Assembly (NCBI RefSeq): GCF_029338335.1
Contig: NZ_CP119796.1
Origin: Halomontanus rarus
GTDB lineage: Archaea; Halobacteriota; Halobacteria; Halobacteriales; Natrialbaceae
DNA length: 64,000 nucleotides
Reading direction: 5' to 3' (one strand)
Shown here: piece by piece, positions 41,960 to 50,991 of the stretch
Layout of the letters: each line of letters opens with the position of its first letter
Position numbering within the stretch: the stretch's first letter is position 1
Program-made: the position numbers and the translations under genes
The notes under the pieces: generated by a model
What the model was told of the DNA's origin: nothing
Seen by the model: only the letters and a program-made list of their open reading frames with translations
Database searches by the model: none

Positions 41960-42154
41960 TCAGTATCCGCCGCCGTTCTCGAAACACCGCCCGCACCGAC
42001 TCACGGCGGCCGTCGTCTCGAAATTCGCCTCCGAAACTTCCTCGACGTGATCCTGCGGGACGTGCGTCAGGGCCCCGCATTCCGTCTTCGGCTGGCTCGT
42101 GTCCGTCCGTGGTTTGTGGAGTGTGTTCGTTCGTACATTTAGTATGTGATTCAT
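41960..42154 (-). CDS. Small Cys-containing haloarchaeal protein
   Basis: A 64-residue protein: MNHILNVRTNTLHKPRTDTS, QPKTECGALTHVPQDHVEEV, then AVSRCGRCFENGGGY. Three Cys (ECG, CGRC) and several His could bind zinc. The pattern ECGAL-x-HV...RCGRCFE-x-GGGY is one I associate with a small conserved haloarchaeal family. The upstream DNA (42155-42200) is AT-rich (atttatacaggattg) and suits a promoter. Function unknown. Confidence 0.6.
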   Translation of the reverse strand: MNHILNVRTNTLHKPRTDTSQPKTECGALTHVPQDHVEEVSEANFETTAAVSRCGRCFENGGGY

Positions 42155-42259
42155 TGACTACCCACACGAGACAATCCTGTATAAATAATTCACACGCATA
42201 TGCTACCATCCGGAAATAGTGACAATACACCCACACAACTGCGGCGAACGCACTACCCG

Positions 42260-43366
42260 CTACGACGACTCGAGTCGCTCCTTCGCCGCGGCGACGATCA
42301 ACGGCAGCGTCACAGAGGCGTCCGCGTAGACGGAAACGTTCTCGGCGTCCTTCTCGAGTTTGCCCCACGAGCGGGCTTCGTCGAGGGTCGCGCCGGAGAG
42401 GCCGCCGGTCTGTGGCGGGTCCATCGTGAGCTGGACGGCGTAGTCGTAGGCCCCGGGCGTGACGAGCATCGTCTGGAGCGTGAAGTTCTTGGGGACGCCG
42501 CCGCCGACGACGAACGCGCCGGCCTCCTCGGCCTCGAAGGCGCGGTCGGTCAGCGGGGTCATGTCGGCGAGGGCGTCGAGGGCGAAGTCCGTCGTCTGGG
42601 AGTACATCCAGGCCTGCAATCCGAGGACGGAGTCCTGAATCGCCGGACAGTAGATCGGCACGTCGTTCTCGTAGGCCGCGGCGGCGATGCCGGGGTCCTC
42701 GTCGACGCCGTCGCGCTCGTTGACCTCGGCGTTCGCTCGCCCCAGTTCGCGCGTGAGCCGCTCGATCGAGACCGTCTCCTCGATCTCGGGGAACACCTCC
42801 TCGCGGAGGTGGCCCTCGAACTCGGCGAAGTGCTCCTGCGGGAGGTAGACGTTGTAGATGCGGTCGACTTCCTCGTCGCGCAGCGTTTCGTCGTGTTCGC
42901 GTTCGGTTTTACCCTCGGCGTGGACCTCGCCGTGGTGGTGTTTGCCGCCGATGGCCTCGATGGCGTCGTGGGTGAGGTTCGCTCCGGTCGTCACGAGCAC
43001 GTCGATGTAGCCGTCGCGAATCAGATCCGAGACGATCCGACGCATGCCCGTCGGTGCCATCGCACCCGCGAGGCCGAAGAAGACGGTGACGTCGTCGTCG
43101 AACATCTTCGCCGCGACGTCGGCGGCCTCGTGGACGTCGGCCGCGCCGAGGCCGGCCCGTCCGTACTGGTCGACCAGTTCGCCGACGGTCATCCCCGCCC
43201 GAACCTCGGTGTGGCCGACCGGGTCGTGGGCGAACGTCTCCCGTTCGGGCTCGTGGTACCCCTCGCTCTCGTTCTCGTTCGCGCTTTCGCTCTCACCGTC
43301 ACCCTCTCCCTCGTGACCGCGGTCGTGGTCCGCGCGATCGTCCCCGTGATCGTGCTCGTCAGTCAT
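42260..43366 (-). CDS. dys: Deoxyhypusine synthase
   Basis: A 368-residue NAD-dependent transferase acting on a Lys of translation factor aIF5A. Visible family blocks: FFGLAGAMAPTGMRRIVSDL, DVLVTTGANLTHDAIEAIGG, GIAAAAYENDVPIYCPAIQD and GAFVVGGGVPKNFTLQTMLV, where the Lys after GGGVP corresponds to the catalytic intermediate Lys. An acidic, His-rich tail (1-35) precedes the core; I start at the ATG at 43366. In haloarchaea the donor is thought to be handled through agmatine; agmatinase and aIF5A are encoded 4 kb away (47097-48358). Confidence 0.92.
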   Translation of the reverse strand: MTDEHDHGDDRADHDRGHEGEGDGESESANENESEGYHEPERETFAHDPVGHTEVRAGMTVGELVDQYGRAGLGAADVHEAADVAAKMFDDDVTVFFGLAGAMAPTGMRRIVSDLIRDGYIDVLVTTGANLTHDAIEAIGGKHHHGEVHAEGKTEREHDETLRDEEVDRIYNVYLPQEHFAEFEGHLREEVFPEIEETVSIERLTRELGRANAEVNERDGVDEDPGIAAAAYENDVPIYCPAIQDSVLGLQAWMYSQTTDFALDALADMTPLTDRAFEAEEAGAFVVGGGVPKNFTLQTMLVTPGAYDYAVQLTMDPPQTGGLSGATLDEARSWGKLEKDAENVSVYADASVTLPLIVAAAKERLESS

Positions 43367-43606
43367 GTTCGCGACTGGGCGAGCCACCCGTTTGAACGCC
43401 GCGGTTCGTCGTGAGAGGTGTCGCCGCGTTCGTCACGGATGCCGCCAGCGAAACGCCTCGACGACGGGAGCCGGACGGACTCGAGACGGCAGGACGAGAG
43501 CGGCCGTGAGCGAAAACGAGGGCCGACTCCGGAGTGTCACGTGTGTCGTTCGTGTACAGTTCGATTCGTGGGTCAGTGGCTCCCGTCGTCTGCGACGGTG
43601 ATGGGG

Positions 43607-44461
43607 TTACCCAGCCAGGGCGATGTCCAGATACAGCATGACGATGACGCCGGCCATGAGCCCGAGCGTGGCCACGCGTTCGTAGCCGCCCCTGTGCGTT
43701 TCCGGGATGATCTCGTCGGAGATGACGAACAACATCGCGCCGGCGGCGAAGCCCATCGCGTACGGCAACAGCGGCTCGATCGTCGTCACAGCGACGGCAC
43801 CCAGCACGGCTAACGGGATTTCGACGATTCCCGCGCGAATCCCGGCGACTGCGGCGTACAGCCGACGGTCGAGACCGGCGTTGATCGCCGCCACGGACAC
43901 GGCCAGTCCTTCGGGGACGTTCTGGAGACCGATCGCGAACATCAACGATAACGCACCGCCGAGCTGTGCTGGATCCCCCATCGCGGCACCGAACGCGACG
44001 CCGACGGCCAGACCTTCGGGCATATTGTGCAGCGTGATCGCTAAAATGAACAGGATCACCCCCGCCAGCCGTTCGTCAGTGACCGGTAGTGTCTTCCCTC
44101 CTCCCGCTGCGTCCGTTCGACGGTTCCCGGTCAGAAGGTAGTGTGCGTGGGGGACGAGTACGTCGGACCGATCCAGAAACAGCGCGCCGATACCGACGCC
44201 GATCAGCGTCGGTATCGGGTTCCCCGCGGAGTACTCCTCGATACCGGGAATAATGAGGCTGGTAAAGGCGGCTGCGAGCATTACGCCGGCTGCGAATCCG
44301 AGCATACTATCCAGCGTTCGTTCGGACGGATTTCGCCAGACGAGGACGAGTGACGCACCAACGAGGTTCAGCAGGGCGATGATGATCCCCCCGGCCAGTG
44401 CCTGTATCACCGGCGACGTTCCAACGACTCGCACGAAGACCTCCGTGAACTCGAACTGCAT
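43607..44461 (-). CDS. ZIP family metal transporter
   Basis: A 284-residue protein with eight helices. TM4 has AITLHNMPEGLAVGVAFG, the HNxPEG metal-binding motif, and TM5 has IGLQNVPEGLAVSVAAI, with Gln in place of the usual His. A cytoplasmic loop (about 105-130) is moderately polar. By family it takes up Zn2+, Fe2+ or related ions, and the TM5 motif places it in the GufA-type group. It starts at the ATG at 44461. Confidence 0.9.
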   Translation of the reverse strand: MQFEFTEVFVRVVGTSPVIQALAGGIIIALLNLVGASLVLVWRNPSERTLDSMLGFAAGVMLAAAFTSLIIPGIEEYSAGNPIPTLIGVGIGALFLDRSDVLVPHAHYLLTGNRRTDAAGGGKTLPVTDERLAGVILFILAITLHNMPEGLAVGVAFGAAMGDPAQLGGALSLMFAIGLQNVPEGLAVSVAAINAGLDRRLYAAVAGIRAGIVEIPLAVLGAVAVTTIEPLLPYAMGFAAGAMLFVISDEIIPETHRGGYERVATLGLMAGVIVMLYLDIALAG

Positions 44462-44653
44462 TGGGAAGTCGTTGCGAATGTAGTCTCTTATGCATACTCA
44501 TACCACACTCGAGAGACGCGTAGACCGAGAGACGAGGCCACGTTCCACGAGAACGCGCCCGAAAGACGGCATCACGACGGAGCCGAACACCGGTATCGTC
44601 CGACAGGGGCAGACGAGAACTCGGCCCCGGCGGCCGCGCCGACGAGTAACCGA

Positions 44654-45418
44654 CTACAACCCGGTCGGCACGTCGAAGTACGTCGTCTCGAGACCCCACT
44701 CCTCTGCGAGTCCCTGGAGCGACCGGACGCCGAAGGTCTCGGTCGCGTAGTGACCCGCGAGGACGACGGTGATACCGGCCTCACGGGCCTCGTGGTAGAC
44801 CTTCTGTTTCCCCTCGCCCGTGACCAGCGCGTCTACCCCGTTCTCGACGGCCTCCTCGAGCCAGTCGGTTCCGCTGCCGGTGACGACCGCCACGTCCTCG
44901 ATTTCCTCGGGGCCGAACTCGAGGAGTCGGACGTCGCGATCACCGTCGAGTTCCGTCTCGAGGCGCTCGCGGAGTTCGTCGGGCGCGTACGGCGCTCGGG
45001 CGGTCCCCCGCTGACCGATGTACTCCGGCCCGAGTTCGCCGAAGGGTGCGCGGTCCTCGAGGTCGAGGACGTCGGCGACGCCGGCGGCGTTCCCGAGTTC
45101 CTGGTGGCCGTCCAGCGGGAGGTGGGCGGCGTAGAGCGCGAGGTCGTGCTCGACCAGCGGCGCGATGCGATCGTAGGTTCGGCCCGTCACGCGGTCGAAC
45201 CCGCCCCAGGAGAGACCGTGGTGGACCACGAGGGCGTCGGCACCGGCGTCGATCGCCAGTTCGAACGTCTGCCGGACGCCGTCGACGGCGAACGCCACGT
45301 GGTCGATCTCGCCGGTCCTCGAGCCGATCTGTAAGCCGTTCGCGCTCGCGTCGAGGTCGGCGTAGTCGGCGATCCGAAGTCGGGAATCGAGTCGGTCGAC
45401 GAATTCCGAGCGTTCCAT
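44654..45418 (-). CDS. Nif3-like dinuclear metal-centre protein
   Basis: A 254-residue protein of the NIF3/DUF34 family: SANGLQIGSRTGEIDHVAFA at the start, DALVVHHGLSWGGFDRVTGR with the HH metal ligands, LYAAHLPLDGHQELGNAAGV, and a C-terminal GEGKQKVYHEAREAGITVVL, AGHYATETFGVRSL. Members form hexamers with two metal ions per subunit; sometimes annotated as GTP cyclohydrolase I type 2, a role not established. It is monocistronic. Confidence 0.92.
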   Translation of the reverse strand: MERSEFVDRLDSRLRIADYADLDASANGLQIGSRTGEIDHVAFAVDGVRQTFELAIDAGADALVVHHGLSWGGFDRVTGRTYDRIAPLVEHDLALYAAHLPLDGHQELGNAAGVADVLDLEDRAPFGELGPEYIGQRGTARAPYAPDELRERLETELDGDRDVRLLEFGPEEIEDVAVVTGSGTDWLEEAVENGVDALVTGEGKQKVYHEAREAGITVVLAGHYATETFGVRSLQGLAEEWGLETTYFDVPTGL

Positions 45419-45551
45419 GCTCGGCGTATCGCCCGCCGGTTCCTTGTATTCGACTGATTCGTCGGAGCTCCGAATCGCTCGCCTCGAGAACGGACTCGAG
45501 GAATGTCACGTGTACCCACGATTTATTCCGCTTCACGCCGTCTAGGGGTCG

Positions 45552-46118
45552 ATGACCCGAGACGACGCGACGGTCGGCGACACCGGAATACGGGGGCGTC
45601 CCCGCACCGAGGACAGTTACGGGATCCCCGCGAGCAGCGAGGGACTGCTCCCGTGGGGGTTCGTCGAGGAGACGCTCGCGGCGGACCGCACCTACTGGGT
45701 GACGACGGTTCGCCCCGACGGACGCCCGCACGCCCGACCGACGTGGGGCGTCTGGGTCGATCGGACCTTCCACTGCGGCGGCGGCGAACGAACCCGCTGG
45801 GTCCGAAACCTCGCGGTCGATCCCGAGATCGTCGTCCACCGGGAGAGCGCCGAGGAGGTGGTGATCCTCGAGGGGCGGGCGCGGCGAATCGACGAGGAGA
45901 CCGCCGACCCCGACCTGCTCGAGCGCCTCGAGGCGGCCTACGAGCGAAAGTACGGCGTCGGGCACGGAACGCCGTTTTTCGCGGTCGATCCGTCGACCGT
46001 CTTCGCGTGGCGTGACTATCCGGAGGACGCGACTCGATGGGAGTTCGACGTCGAGGTCGAAGCCGAAGACGGGGACGCGAACGAGAGCGGAACCGAAACC
46101 GAAACCGAAGACGGCTGA
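45552..46118 (+). CDS. Pyridoxamine 5'-phosphate oxidase-like FMN-binding protein
   Basis: A 188-residue split-barrel protein: WGFVEETLAADRTYWVTTVR, PDGRPHARPTWGVWVDRTFH and NLAVDPEIVVHRESAEEVVI are the usual strands of the PNPOx-like/F420- or FMN-binding fold. Catalytic role unclear; most small members bind FMN, F420 or haem. The tail (EDGDANESGTETETEDG) is acidic and repetitive. The ATG at 45552 lies 30 nt after gatttattcc, a likely TATA box. Confidence 0.85.
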   Translation: MTRDDATVGDTGIRGRPRTEDSYGIPASSEGLLPWGFVEETLAADRTYWVTTVRPDGRPHARPTWGVWVDRTFHCGGGERTRWVRNLAVDPEIVVHRESAEEVVILEGRARRIDEETADPDLLERLEAAYERKYGVGHGTPFFAVDPSTVFAWRDYPEDATRWEFDVEVEAEDGDANESGTETETEDG

Positions 46119-46189
46119 GAGGCTCGGACGACCTCGAGCGCCGCGGGCGACGGGAGAACCTTTCCCGTTCGGTGACGGAGTGTGCTAGC

Positions 46190-47068
46190 ATGCCGCGAAG
46201 GGTGCGACTGGCGTTCGTGATCGTCCTGTTCGCGCTCGTAGCGGGTTGTGGCGGAGTCGGAGACGAAGTCCCCGACCGCGAACCGTACGGTGTCGACGAG
46301 ACCGTCGGTTCGTCGAACGCGGTCGAGAACGTGACGACTGCGGGCGTGGACGGGAACGCGAACACGGACGCGGGCACGAAACGACAACCCGGAGAACGCA
46401 TACAGGCCGGGCTGACGACCGACGGGATCGTCGACGAACGCGCGTTCTTCGAGAACTATCGGACGGTCGTCGAGAACCGGACGCACACGTACCTCGTCGA
46501 AAAGCGGTACGTCGACGAATCGAGGACCGTGCACGGAAAAACCGAGCAACTGGTTCGGGTAGACCCCGCCGACGAACGGGTCTTCGTGGTCGAACGAACG
46601 ACGAGCGTCGAGACCCGCCCGGAGGAGCCGGTCGTGCGCGAATACTGGATCGAGGACGGGCGCTCCGTCGAGCGAGTCGACCCGGCGGAAGGGAGCGTCG
46701 AGTACGACCGGGGCTGGCCGCGGCAGGTCAGGACGGCGCCGGTGTGGGTCGTCTACGCGCTGGCTGCGACGGAGAACGCGACCGTCACCGAACTCGACGA
46801 TACCACCCGTATCGACGGGCGCACGAGCGGCCCGCTGTATCCCTTCGGTGGCGACGAGATTATCGACGTTCGGCTTACCGTCGAGGACGACGGCCTGATC
46901 CGACAGTACGAACTCGAGGGCGTCACCGACAGATACGACCTCGAACTCAGATACGCCGAACGAGTGACGTACGTCGACGTCGGCGAGACGAGGGTTGAAC
47001 GTCCCGAGTGGGTCGAGGAAGCCACCGCAGAGCTCGAGACACCAGCAGTCGAATCACGAGCAGAGTGA
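46190..47068 (+). CDS. Secreted lipoprotein, unknown
   Basis: A 292-residue protein with a short signal (RLAFVIVLFALVAGCGGVGD) and lipobox VAGC at about residue 19. A spacer (20-85) is followed by a beta-rich domain: NYRTVVENRTHTYLVEKRYV, EQLVRVDPADERVFVVERTT, LYPFGGDEIIDVRLTVEDDG and QYELEGVTDRYDLELRYAER. Similar domains are common in haloarchaeal surface lipoproteins. I chose the ATG at 46190. Function unknown. Confidence 0.75.
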   Translation: MPRRVRLAFVIVLFALVAGCGGVGDEVPDREPYGVDETVGSSNAVENVTTAGVDGNANTDAGTKRQPGERIQAGLTTDGIVDERAFFENYRTVVENRTHTYLVEKRYVDESRTVHGKTEQLVRVDPADERVFVVERTTSVETRPEEPVVREYWIEDGRSVERVDPAEGSVEYDRGWPRQVRTAPVWVVYALAATENATVTELDDTTRIDGRTSGPLYPFGGDEIIDVRLTVEDDGLIRQYELEGVTDRYDLELRYAERVTYVDVGETRVERPEWVEEATAELETPAVESRAE

Positions 47069-47096
47069 GCGCATCGAACGCGGGGCTGTGACGGAG

Positions 47097-47984
47097 TTAC
47101 TCGTCGGTGCCATCGGCGTTGTCAGTGCCGCCAGCGCCGTCGGCGTTGTCAGTGCCGCCAGCGTCGTCGGTGCTGGCGTCCACAGCAGCCCTCGAGAAGA
47201 CGAACTCCCGGCACAACTTCGCCGCGAGCGTCGCCGCCTGTCCGTCGTCGCGGTCGTTCACTTCGACGACGTCGAAGCCGACCGCGTGGGGTGCGACCTC
47301 GCGGACGACGTCGCGCATGTCGCCGGGCTCGAGGCCGAACGGTTCCATCGTCCCGGTTCCGGGCGCGTAGGCGGGGTCGGCCGCGTCGATGTCGACGCTG
47401 AGATAGACCTCGCGGTCGGCGAGCCGGTCCCCAAAGTCCCGCTCGCCGATGACCTCGGGGGCGACGACGGTCACGTCGTCCCCCTCTGCCCGTTCCCACT
47501 CGGCTTCGCTCCCCGTCCGCGCACCCACGACGATCACCTCGTCGGCGACCTCGAGGGCGTGTCGGGTCACGCAGGCGTGTGAGAGCGGGTTGCCGTCGTA
47601 TTCCTCGCGAAGGTCGAGGTGGGCGTCGAGACAGACGAACACGTCCGGTTCCGTCGCTCGCACGCCCGCCACCGAGACGGTGTGTTCCCCGCCCAGCAGG
47701 AGGGGAACCGCGTCGTCCCAGACCACGTCGGTCAGCGTCCCCTCGAGGAACTCGAGGTACTCGCTGGCGTCGTCCCACGCGTGGACGTCGCCGTGGTCGT
47801 GAACCTGCAGCTCGGAGAAGTGCTGGGTCGTCCGAGAATCGTAGTCGTCGAACGTTTCCGCAAACGTTCGGATTCTCCGGGGCCCGAATCGGGTCCCCGG
47901 CTGAAACGTCGTCGATACGTCCAGGGGCGCACCGACGACCACGAAGTTCGCGTCCTCGCGCTCGGCGACCGCCCCCGGAAGCAT
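47097..47984 (-). CDS. speB: Agmatinase/ureohydrolase
   Basis: A 295-residue Mn-dependent ureohydrolase. Metal ligands appear in LLLGGEHTVSVAG (GGxH), VFVCLDAHLDLREEYDGNPL (DAHxD) and VYLSVDIDAADPAYAPGTGT (SxDxDxxDP). It hydrolyses agmatine (or an aminopropyl/deoxyhypusine-related guanidine) with release of urea. The start shares one base with the stop of the aIF5A gene, so the two are translationally coupled. With deoxyhypusine synthase at 42260-43366 this supports a role in the aIF5A modification pathway. The tail (GGTDNADGAGGTDNADGTDE) is a short repeat. Confidence 0.92.
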   Translation of the reverse strand: MLPGAVAEREDANFVVVGAPLDVSTTFQPGTRFGPRRIRTFAETFDDYDSRTTQHFSELQVHDHGDVHAWDDASEYLEFLEGTLTDVVWDDAVPLLLGGEHTVSVAGVRATEPDVFVCLDAHLDLREEYDGNPLSHACVTRHALEVADEVIVVGARTGSEAEWERAEGDDVTVVAPEVIGERDFGDRLADREVYLSVDIDAADPAYAPGTGTMEPFGLEPGDMRDVVREVAPHAVGFDVVEVNDRDDGQAATLAAKLCREFVFSRAAVDASTDDAGGTDNADGAGGTDNADGTDE

Positions 47985-48358
47985 CAGACGATCTTTCGCT
48001 GGTTCTCGAGCTCGAGGTACTCGATGTTGTCGTCGGGGGAGACGTCCTCGTCCTCGGGGACGCGCATCGTCATGGTCTCGTAGGTCTCGAGGTCCATGAC
48101 CTGCATGTCGTCGCCGTCGACGGAGACGACCTGCCCCTGTTTGCGCTCGATGATCGGGACCCAGATCTTCGCGTCGACGGGCTGGGAGAGCGAACGCTTC
48201 TTGCCGTCGAAGACGCCGCGAGCCTCGATTCGGGCCTTGGCGCTGCCGTGTTTGCCGGGCTTTGCGGTGCTGTAGGCGTTGATCTTACACGCTGCGTCGT
48301 CGATGACCACGTAGCCACCTTCCTGGAGTTCGCGAACTTCCGTCTGCTGTTTCGCCAT
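47984..48358 (-). CDS. eif5A: Translation factor aIF5A
   Basis: A 124-residue protein: EGGYVVIDDAACKINAYSTA, then KPGKHGSAKARIEARGVFDG, with Lys in GKHG as the modification site. The C-terminal OB fold is VDAKIWVPIIERKQGQVVSV onward. It assists ribosomes at difficult peptide bonds and is modified on this Lys by deoxyhypusine synthase. It is first in an operon with the agmatinase. Starts at the ATG at 48358. Confidence 0.95.
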   Translation of the reverse strand: MAKQQTEVRELQEGGYVVIDDAACKINAYSTAKPGKHGSAKARIEARGVFDGKKRSLSQPVDAKIWVPIIERKQGQVVSVDGDDMQVMDLETYETMTMRVPEDEDVSPDDNIEYLELENQRKIV

Positions 48359-48551
48359 GTCCCGGGGTAATCAACCGAACGGCATAAACCGTTTGGAACG
48401 GATTCGAGACCCGACCGCGCGAGTCGGGGACGTGACCGCCTCGAGTTGGTCGAGAGACCGGTTGCGATACGGAAATGGGTCCGGAAGTCAGCGCGTGTGA
48501 CATCCGCAAAACTACACTTTTGAACGCAACGGCGTAGCGTGGTATCGAACG

Positions 48552-48731
48552 ATGGACGTCGCCGTCCTCGTCGGGATAGTCGTTCTCGCGATGGTTCTTG
48601 CGATCGCTCTCGGTTTCGACCCCGACATCGATATCCGGTGGGTTCCACCCCTCCGCAGCCGACACCGGCTACCGGTCCTCGAGCACCCGCCCCACCCGCT
48701 CGAGTCCGGCCTCGAGTTCCTCGGTCGGTAG
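48552..48731 (+). CDS. Possible small membrane protein
   Basis: A 59-residue frame: MDVAVLVGIVVLAMVLAIAL as one transmembrane helix, then a polar tail ending LESGLEFLGR. The 3' end (48669-48731) overlaps the convergent aminotransferase gene, which accounts for part of the frame. The start is preceded by an AT-richer stretch (ctacacttttgaacgc). Plausible but unproven. Confidence 0.35.
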   Translation: MDVAVLVGIVVLAMVLAIALGFDPDIDIRWVPPLRSRHRLPVLEHPPHPLESGLEFLGR

Positions 48732-49736
48732 GCCGAAGCCGATCCGGAAATAATCGGGGTAGCCGAAGCACTCGCCCGGAGCGAGGACGACGCTGGCCTC
48801 CTCGACGACGGTCCGGCAGAACTCGCGGCCGTTCTCGAACCCCTCGGGAACCGTGACGAAGCCGTTGACGCCGACGGGGTCGTGCCACGCGAGGTCGTGT
48901 GCGGCGAGGAACTCGCCCACTCGATCGCGGTGGTCGGCGGCGAGCCGGCGGTTTTCCGCGAGGATGTCGTCTTCCTGCTCGCCCAGCGCCTGCCGGGCGA
49001 CGTGCTGGCCGAACAGGGACGGCGAGATCGTGGTGTAGTCCTTCCAGTTCCAGGCGGCGTCGATCACCTCGCGGTCGCCGACCAGCCAGCCGAAGCGCAG
49101 GCCCGCGAGACCGTAGGCCTTCGTCAGACTCATCGTCGAGAGCCCGTGTGGCCCCATGCTCGCGACCGGCGGGAGCGGCTCGGCGGCGAGCAGCCGGTAC
49201 ACCTCGTCACAGAGCAGGGACGCGTCGTTGTCGGCCGCGAGGTCGTACAGCGCCCGGACGGTCTCCTCGGAGTGGTACCTTCCGGTGGGGTTGTTCGGAT
49301 TGTTCAGCACGATGAGCCGGGTCTCCGGCCGGATCGCCTCGGCGACCGCGTCGACCGGGAGCGTCCAGTCGGGCGCCTCGAGCGGAACCCGCGTCACGTC
49401 GCCGATCGCGTCGGGGACCGCGTGCAGCGCCTGATACGTGGGCGTGACGACGACCGCGTGGCCGTCTCCGCCGAGTACGGAGAGAAAGGCGAGGAAGTTC
49501 GCCTCCTGGGTGCCACAGGTGAACAGCACCTCGTCGGCGTCCCGGTCGTACCGCCTCGCCACGTCGGCGCGAAACTCGGGGTCGCCGTTGGTTGGAATCA
49601 CGTAGCCGAGATCACCGGGATCGGTGTCGAACCGACTCGCCGGCAAGCTGCGGATCCCGCTCTCGGCGAGCATGATCTCCGCCTCATGTTCGTACTCGGC
49701 GAACCAGCGCTCGAGTTCGAAGGGGTCGATCTGCAT
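48669..49736 (-). CDS. PLP-dependent aminotransferase (class I fold)
   Basis: A 355-residue enzyme. LIVLNNPNNPTGRYHSEETV holds the NPNNPTG motif, DASLLCDEVYRLL the Asp that binds the pyridine N, and TMSLTKAYGLAGLRFGWLVG the catalytic Lys (SLTKAYG). Arg near the end (GYPDYFRIGFG) would bind the substrate carboxylate. The N-terminus MQIDPFELERWFAEYEHEA is that of capreomycidine-synthase-like or valine-pyruvate-type haloarchaeal homologues. I start at the ATG at 49736; a GTG at 49781 would add 15 residues. The amino acid substrate is unknown. Confidence 0.88.
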   Translation of the reverse strand: MQIDPFELERWFAEYEHEAEIMLAESGIRSLPASRFDTDPGDLGYVIPTNGDPEFRADVARRYDRDADEVLFTCGTQEANFLAFLSVLGGDGHAVVVTPTYQALHAVPDAIGDVTRVPLEAPDWTLPVDAVAEAIRPETRLIVLNNPNNPTGRYHSEETVRALYDLAADNDASLLCDEVYRLLAAEPLPPVASMGPHGLSTMSLTKAYGLAGLRFGWLVGDREVIDAAWNWKDYTTISPSLFGQHVARQALGEQEDDILAENRRLAADHRDRVGEFLAAHDLAWHDPVGVNGFVTVPEGFENGREFCRTVVEEASVVLAPGECFGYPDYFRIGFGLPTEELEAGLERVGRVLEDR

Positions 49737-49807
49737 GCGAAGAATCACTGGGCGTGCGAAGAAGTACGCTTCGGCGGCCACTCGACGACTGATCCTGTAC
49801 TGTCGTC

Positions 49808-50413
49808 TCAGGGGATTTCGTCGACGACGGTCCGGAGTTCAGTTACACCGGTCCACTCGAGAGAGTGGTCGCCGGTCAGAAGAAGCTCGACGTGCGAGGC
49901 ACCCGTTCCGTTGTCGTATCGCTCACGTTCCGTTTCTTCGTCCGGATACCGTCGTTTCAACACCCACGCTTTTGCCCGGTACGACGGGGCAAAGAGCAGC
50001 CCTAACTCCCAGACGTAGCCGCCATCGAAGTCTTCGATAACGGCGACGATGTGCGTCGCCATTCCGCAAAGAATATCGAACACTCGAGTCCACAGCCGGA
50101 TCTCCTCAGGTGTCAGCCCGAAGTCTTCTAGTTGCATGGCGACCGCCGGTGGAGCCGATCGCGAATCGAGCAGGTCGTAGACGGTCTTTCGACGAGTTGC
50201 GGCACCAGTATTCCCACCTGCCCCTGCGACCAAATATCGTCGGTCGTGACCCTTGATGCGGTCCAGTTGCGGACTGTTCACCAGATCCTTGATCCGCTGA
50301 TGTTCGCTCGGAGTGAGGTGTATATCGGTGATTTCGGTCATCAATTCTTCTTCGTCAGGTACCTCAGAACACGTGGTGTCGTCGATACCGAACCGATCAT
50401 CTCCGGAACCCAT
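49808..50413 (-). CDS. Possible deoxyribosyltransferase/TIR-like protein, unknown
   Basis: A 201-residue soluble protein. RYLVAGAGGNTGAATRRKTV is a possible first strand-loop-helix, ATHIVAVIEDFDGGYVWELG gives D-x-x-x-x-WELG, which resembles the Asp/Glu motif of nucleoside deoxyribosyltransferase and TIR-like folds, and YRAKAWVLKRRYPDEETERE follows. The resemblance is by eye and tentative. A TATA-like taatatgtc lies 24-30 nt before the ATG at 50413, supporting this leaderless start. It is divergent from a winged-helix regulator at 50536. Confidence 0.55.
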   Translation of the reverse strand: MGSGDDRFGIDDTTCSEVPDEEELMTEITDIHLTPSEHQRIKDLVNSPQLDRIKGHDRRYLVAGAGGNTGAATRRKTVYDLLDSRSAPPAVAMQLEDFGLTPEEIRLWTRVFDILCGMATHIVAVIEDFDGGYVWELGLLFAPSYRAKAWVLKRRYPDEETERERYDNGTGASHVELLLTGDHSLEWTGVTELRTVVDEIP

Positions 50414-50535
50414 TATTCAGTCGTGGTATCGGTTGACATATTAGGATTGTGTTCTCCGTGTATTCGATTGTGGTATTATTTGTGGTACTGTCCTCAGTAG
50501 GGTGAGAATGCTTTATGGTGGTAGCACCCCAATGG

Positions 50536-50991
50536 ATGAGTATGAGGCCTGAGACGACGGTGGCCGCCCCATCGAAAGCACCTCGGAACGCCGACGACGA
50601 GGACGAAGACAAGGAGTTCGATTCGTGGCGTGCGCTCCAGAAGGCGACCGACAAGAAACGGGCCGACCTCCTCGCAGATATCGTCGGTCACCCGAAGGGA
50701 ATGCCCAGCGTCGAGGAGTTGGACTACATGAATCCACCGCTGAGCGACGACGCCATCCGCCGGCACCTCCAGACGTTGGAAGACGTCGGCGTCGTTCGAG
50801 AGCGCGAGTTCGAGGTCGGCGAACGGCTTCGAGACTACCCCTACAAGTTCTACGAACTCACCGAACCGGCCCGCGAACTGTTCGACCGAAACGGTCTCTT
50901 CCCGGAGGAGGCGTGGCAACGTCAATACCAGTCCGTCGAGAAGACGCCTCGAGTCCGAGATATCGAGACGATGCCTCGTCCCGACGCCTAA
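50536..50991 (+). CDS. Winged-helix transcriptional regulator
   Basis: A 151-residue protein: acidic N-terminus, then a wHTH of about 80 residues, KKRADLLADIVGHPKGMPSV, EELDYMNPPLSDDAIRRHLQ and TLEDVGVVREREFEVGERLR, with a wing and YKFYELTEPARELFDRNGLF. ArsR-like/haloarchaeal HTH style. The candidate TATA (ctttatgg, 50511-50518) suits starts at 50536 or 50542; a further Met at 50515 is in the same frame. It is divergent from the 201-residue gene and may regulate it. Confidence 0.78.
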   Translation: MSMRPETTVAAPSKAPRNADDEDEDKEFDSWRALQKATDKKRADLLADIVGHPKGMPSVEELDYMNPPLSDDAIRRHLQTLEDVGVVREREFEVGERLRDYPYKFYELTEPARELFDRNGLFPEEAWQRQYQSVEKTPRVRDIETMPRPDA

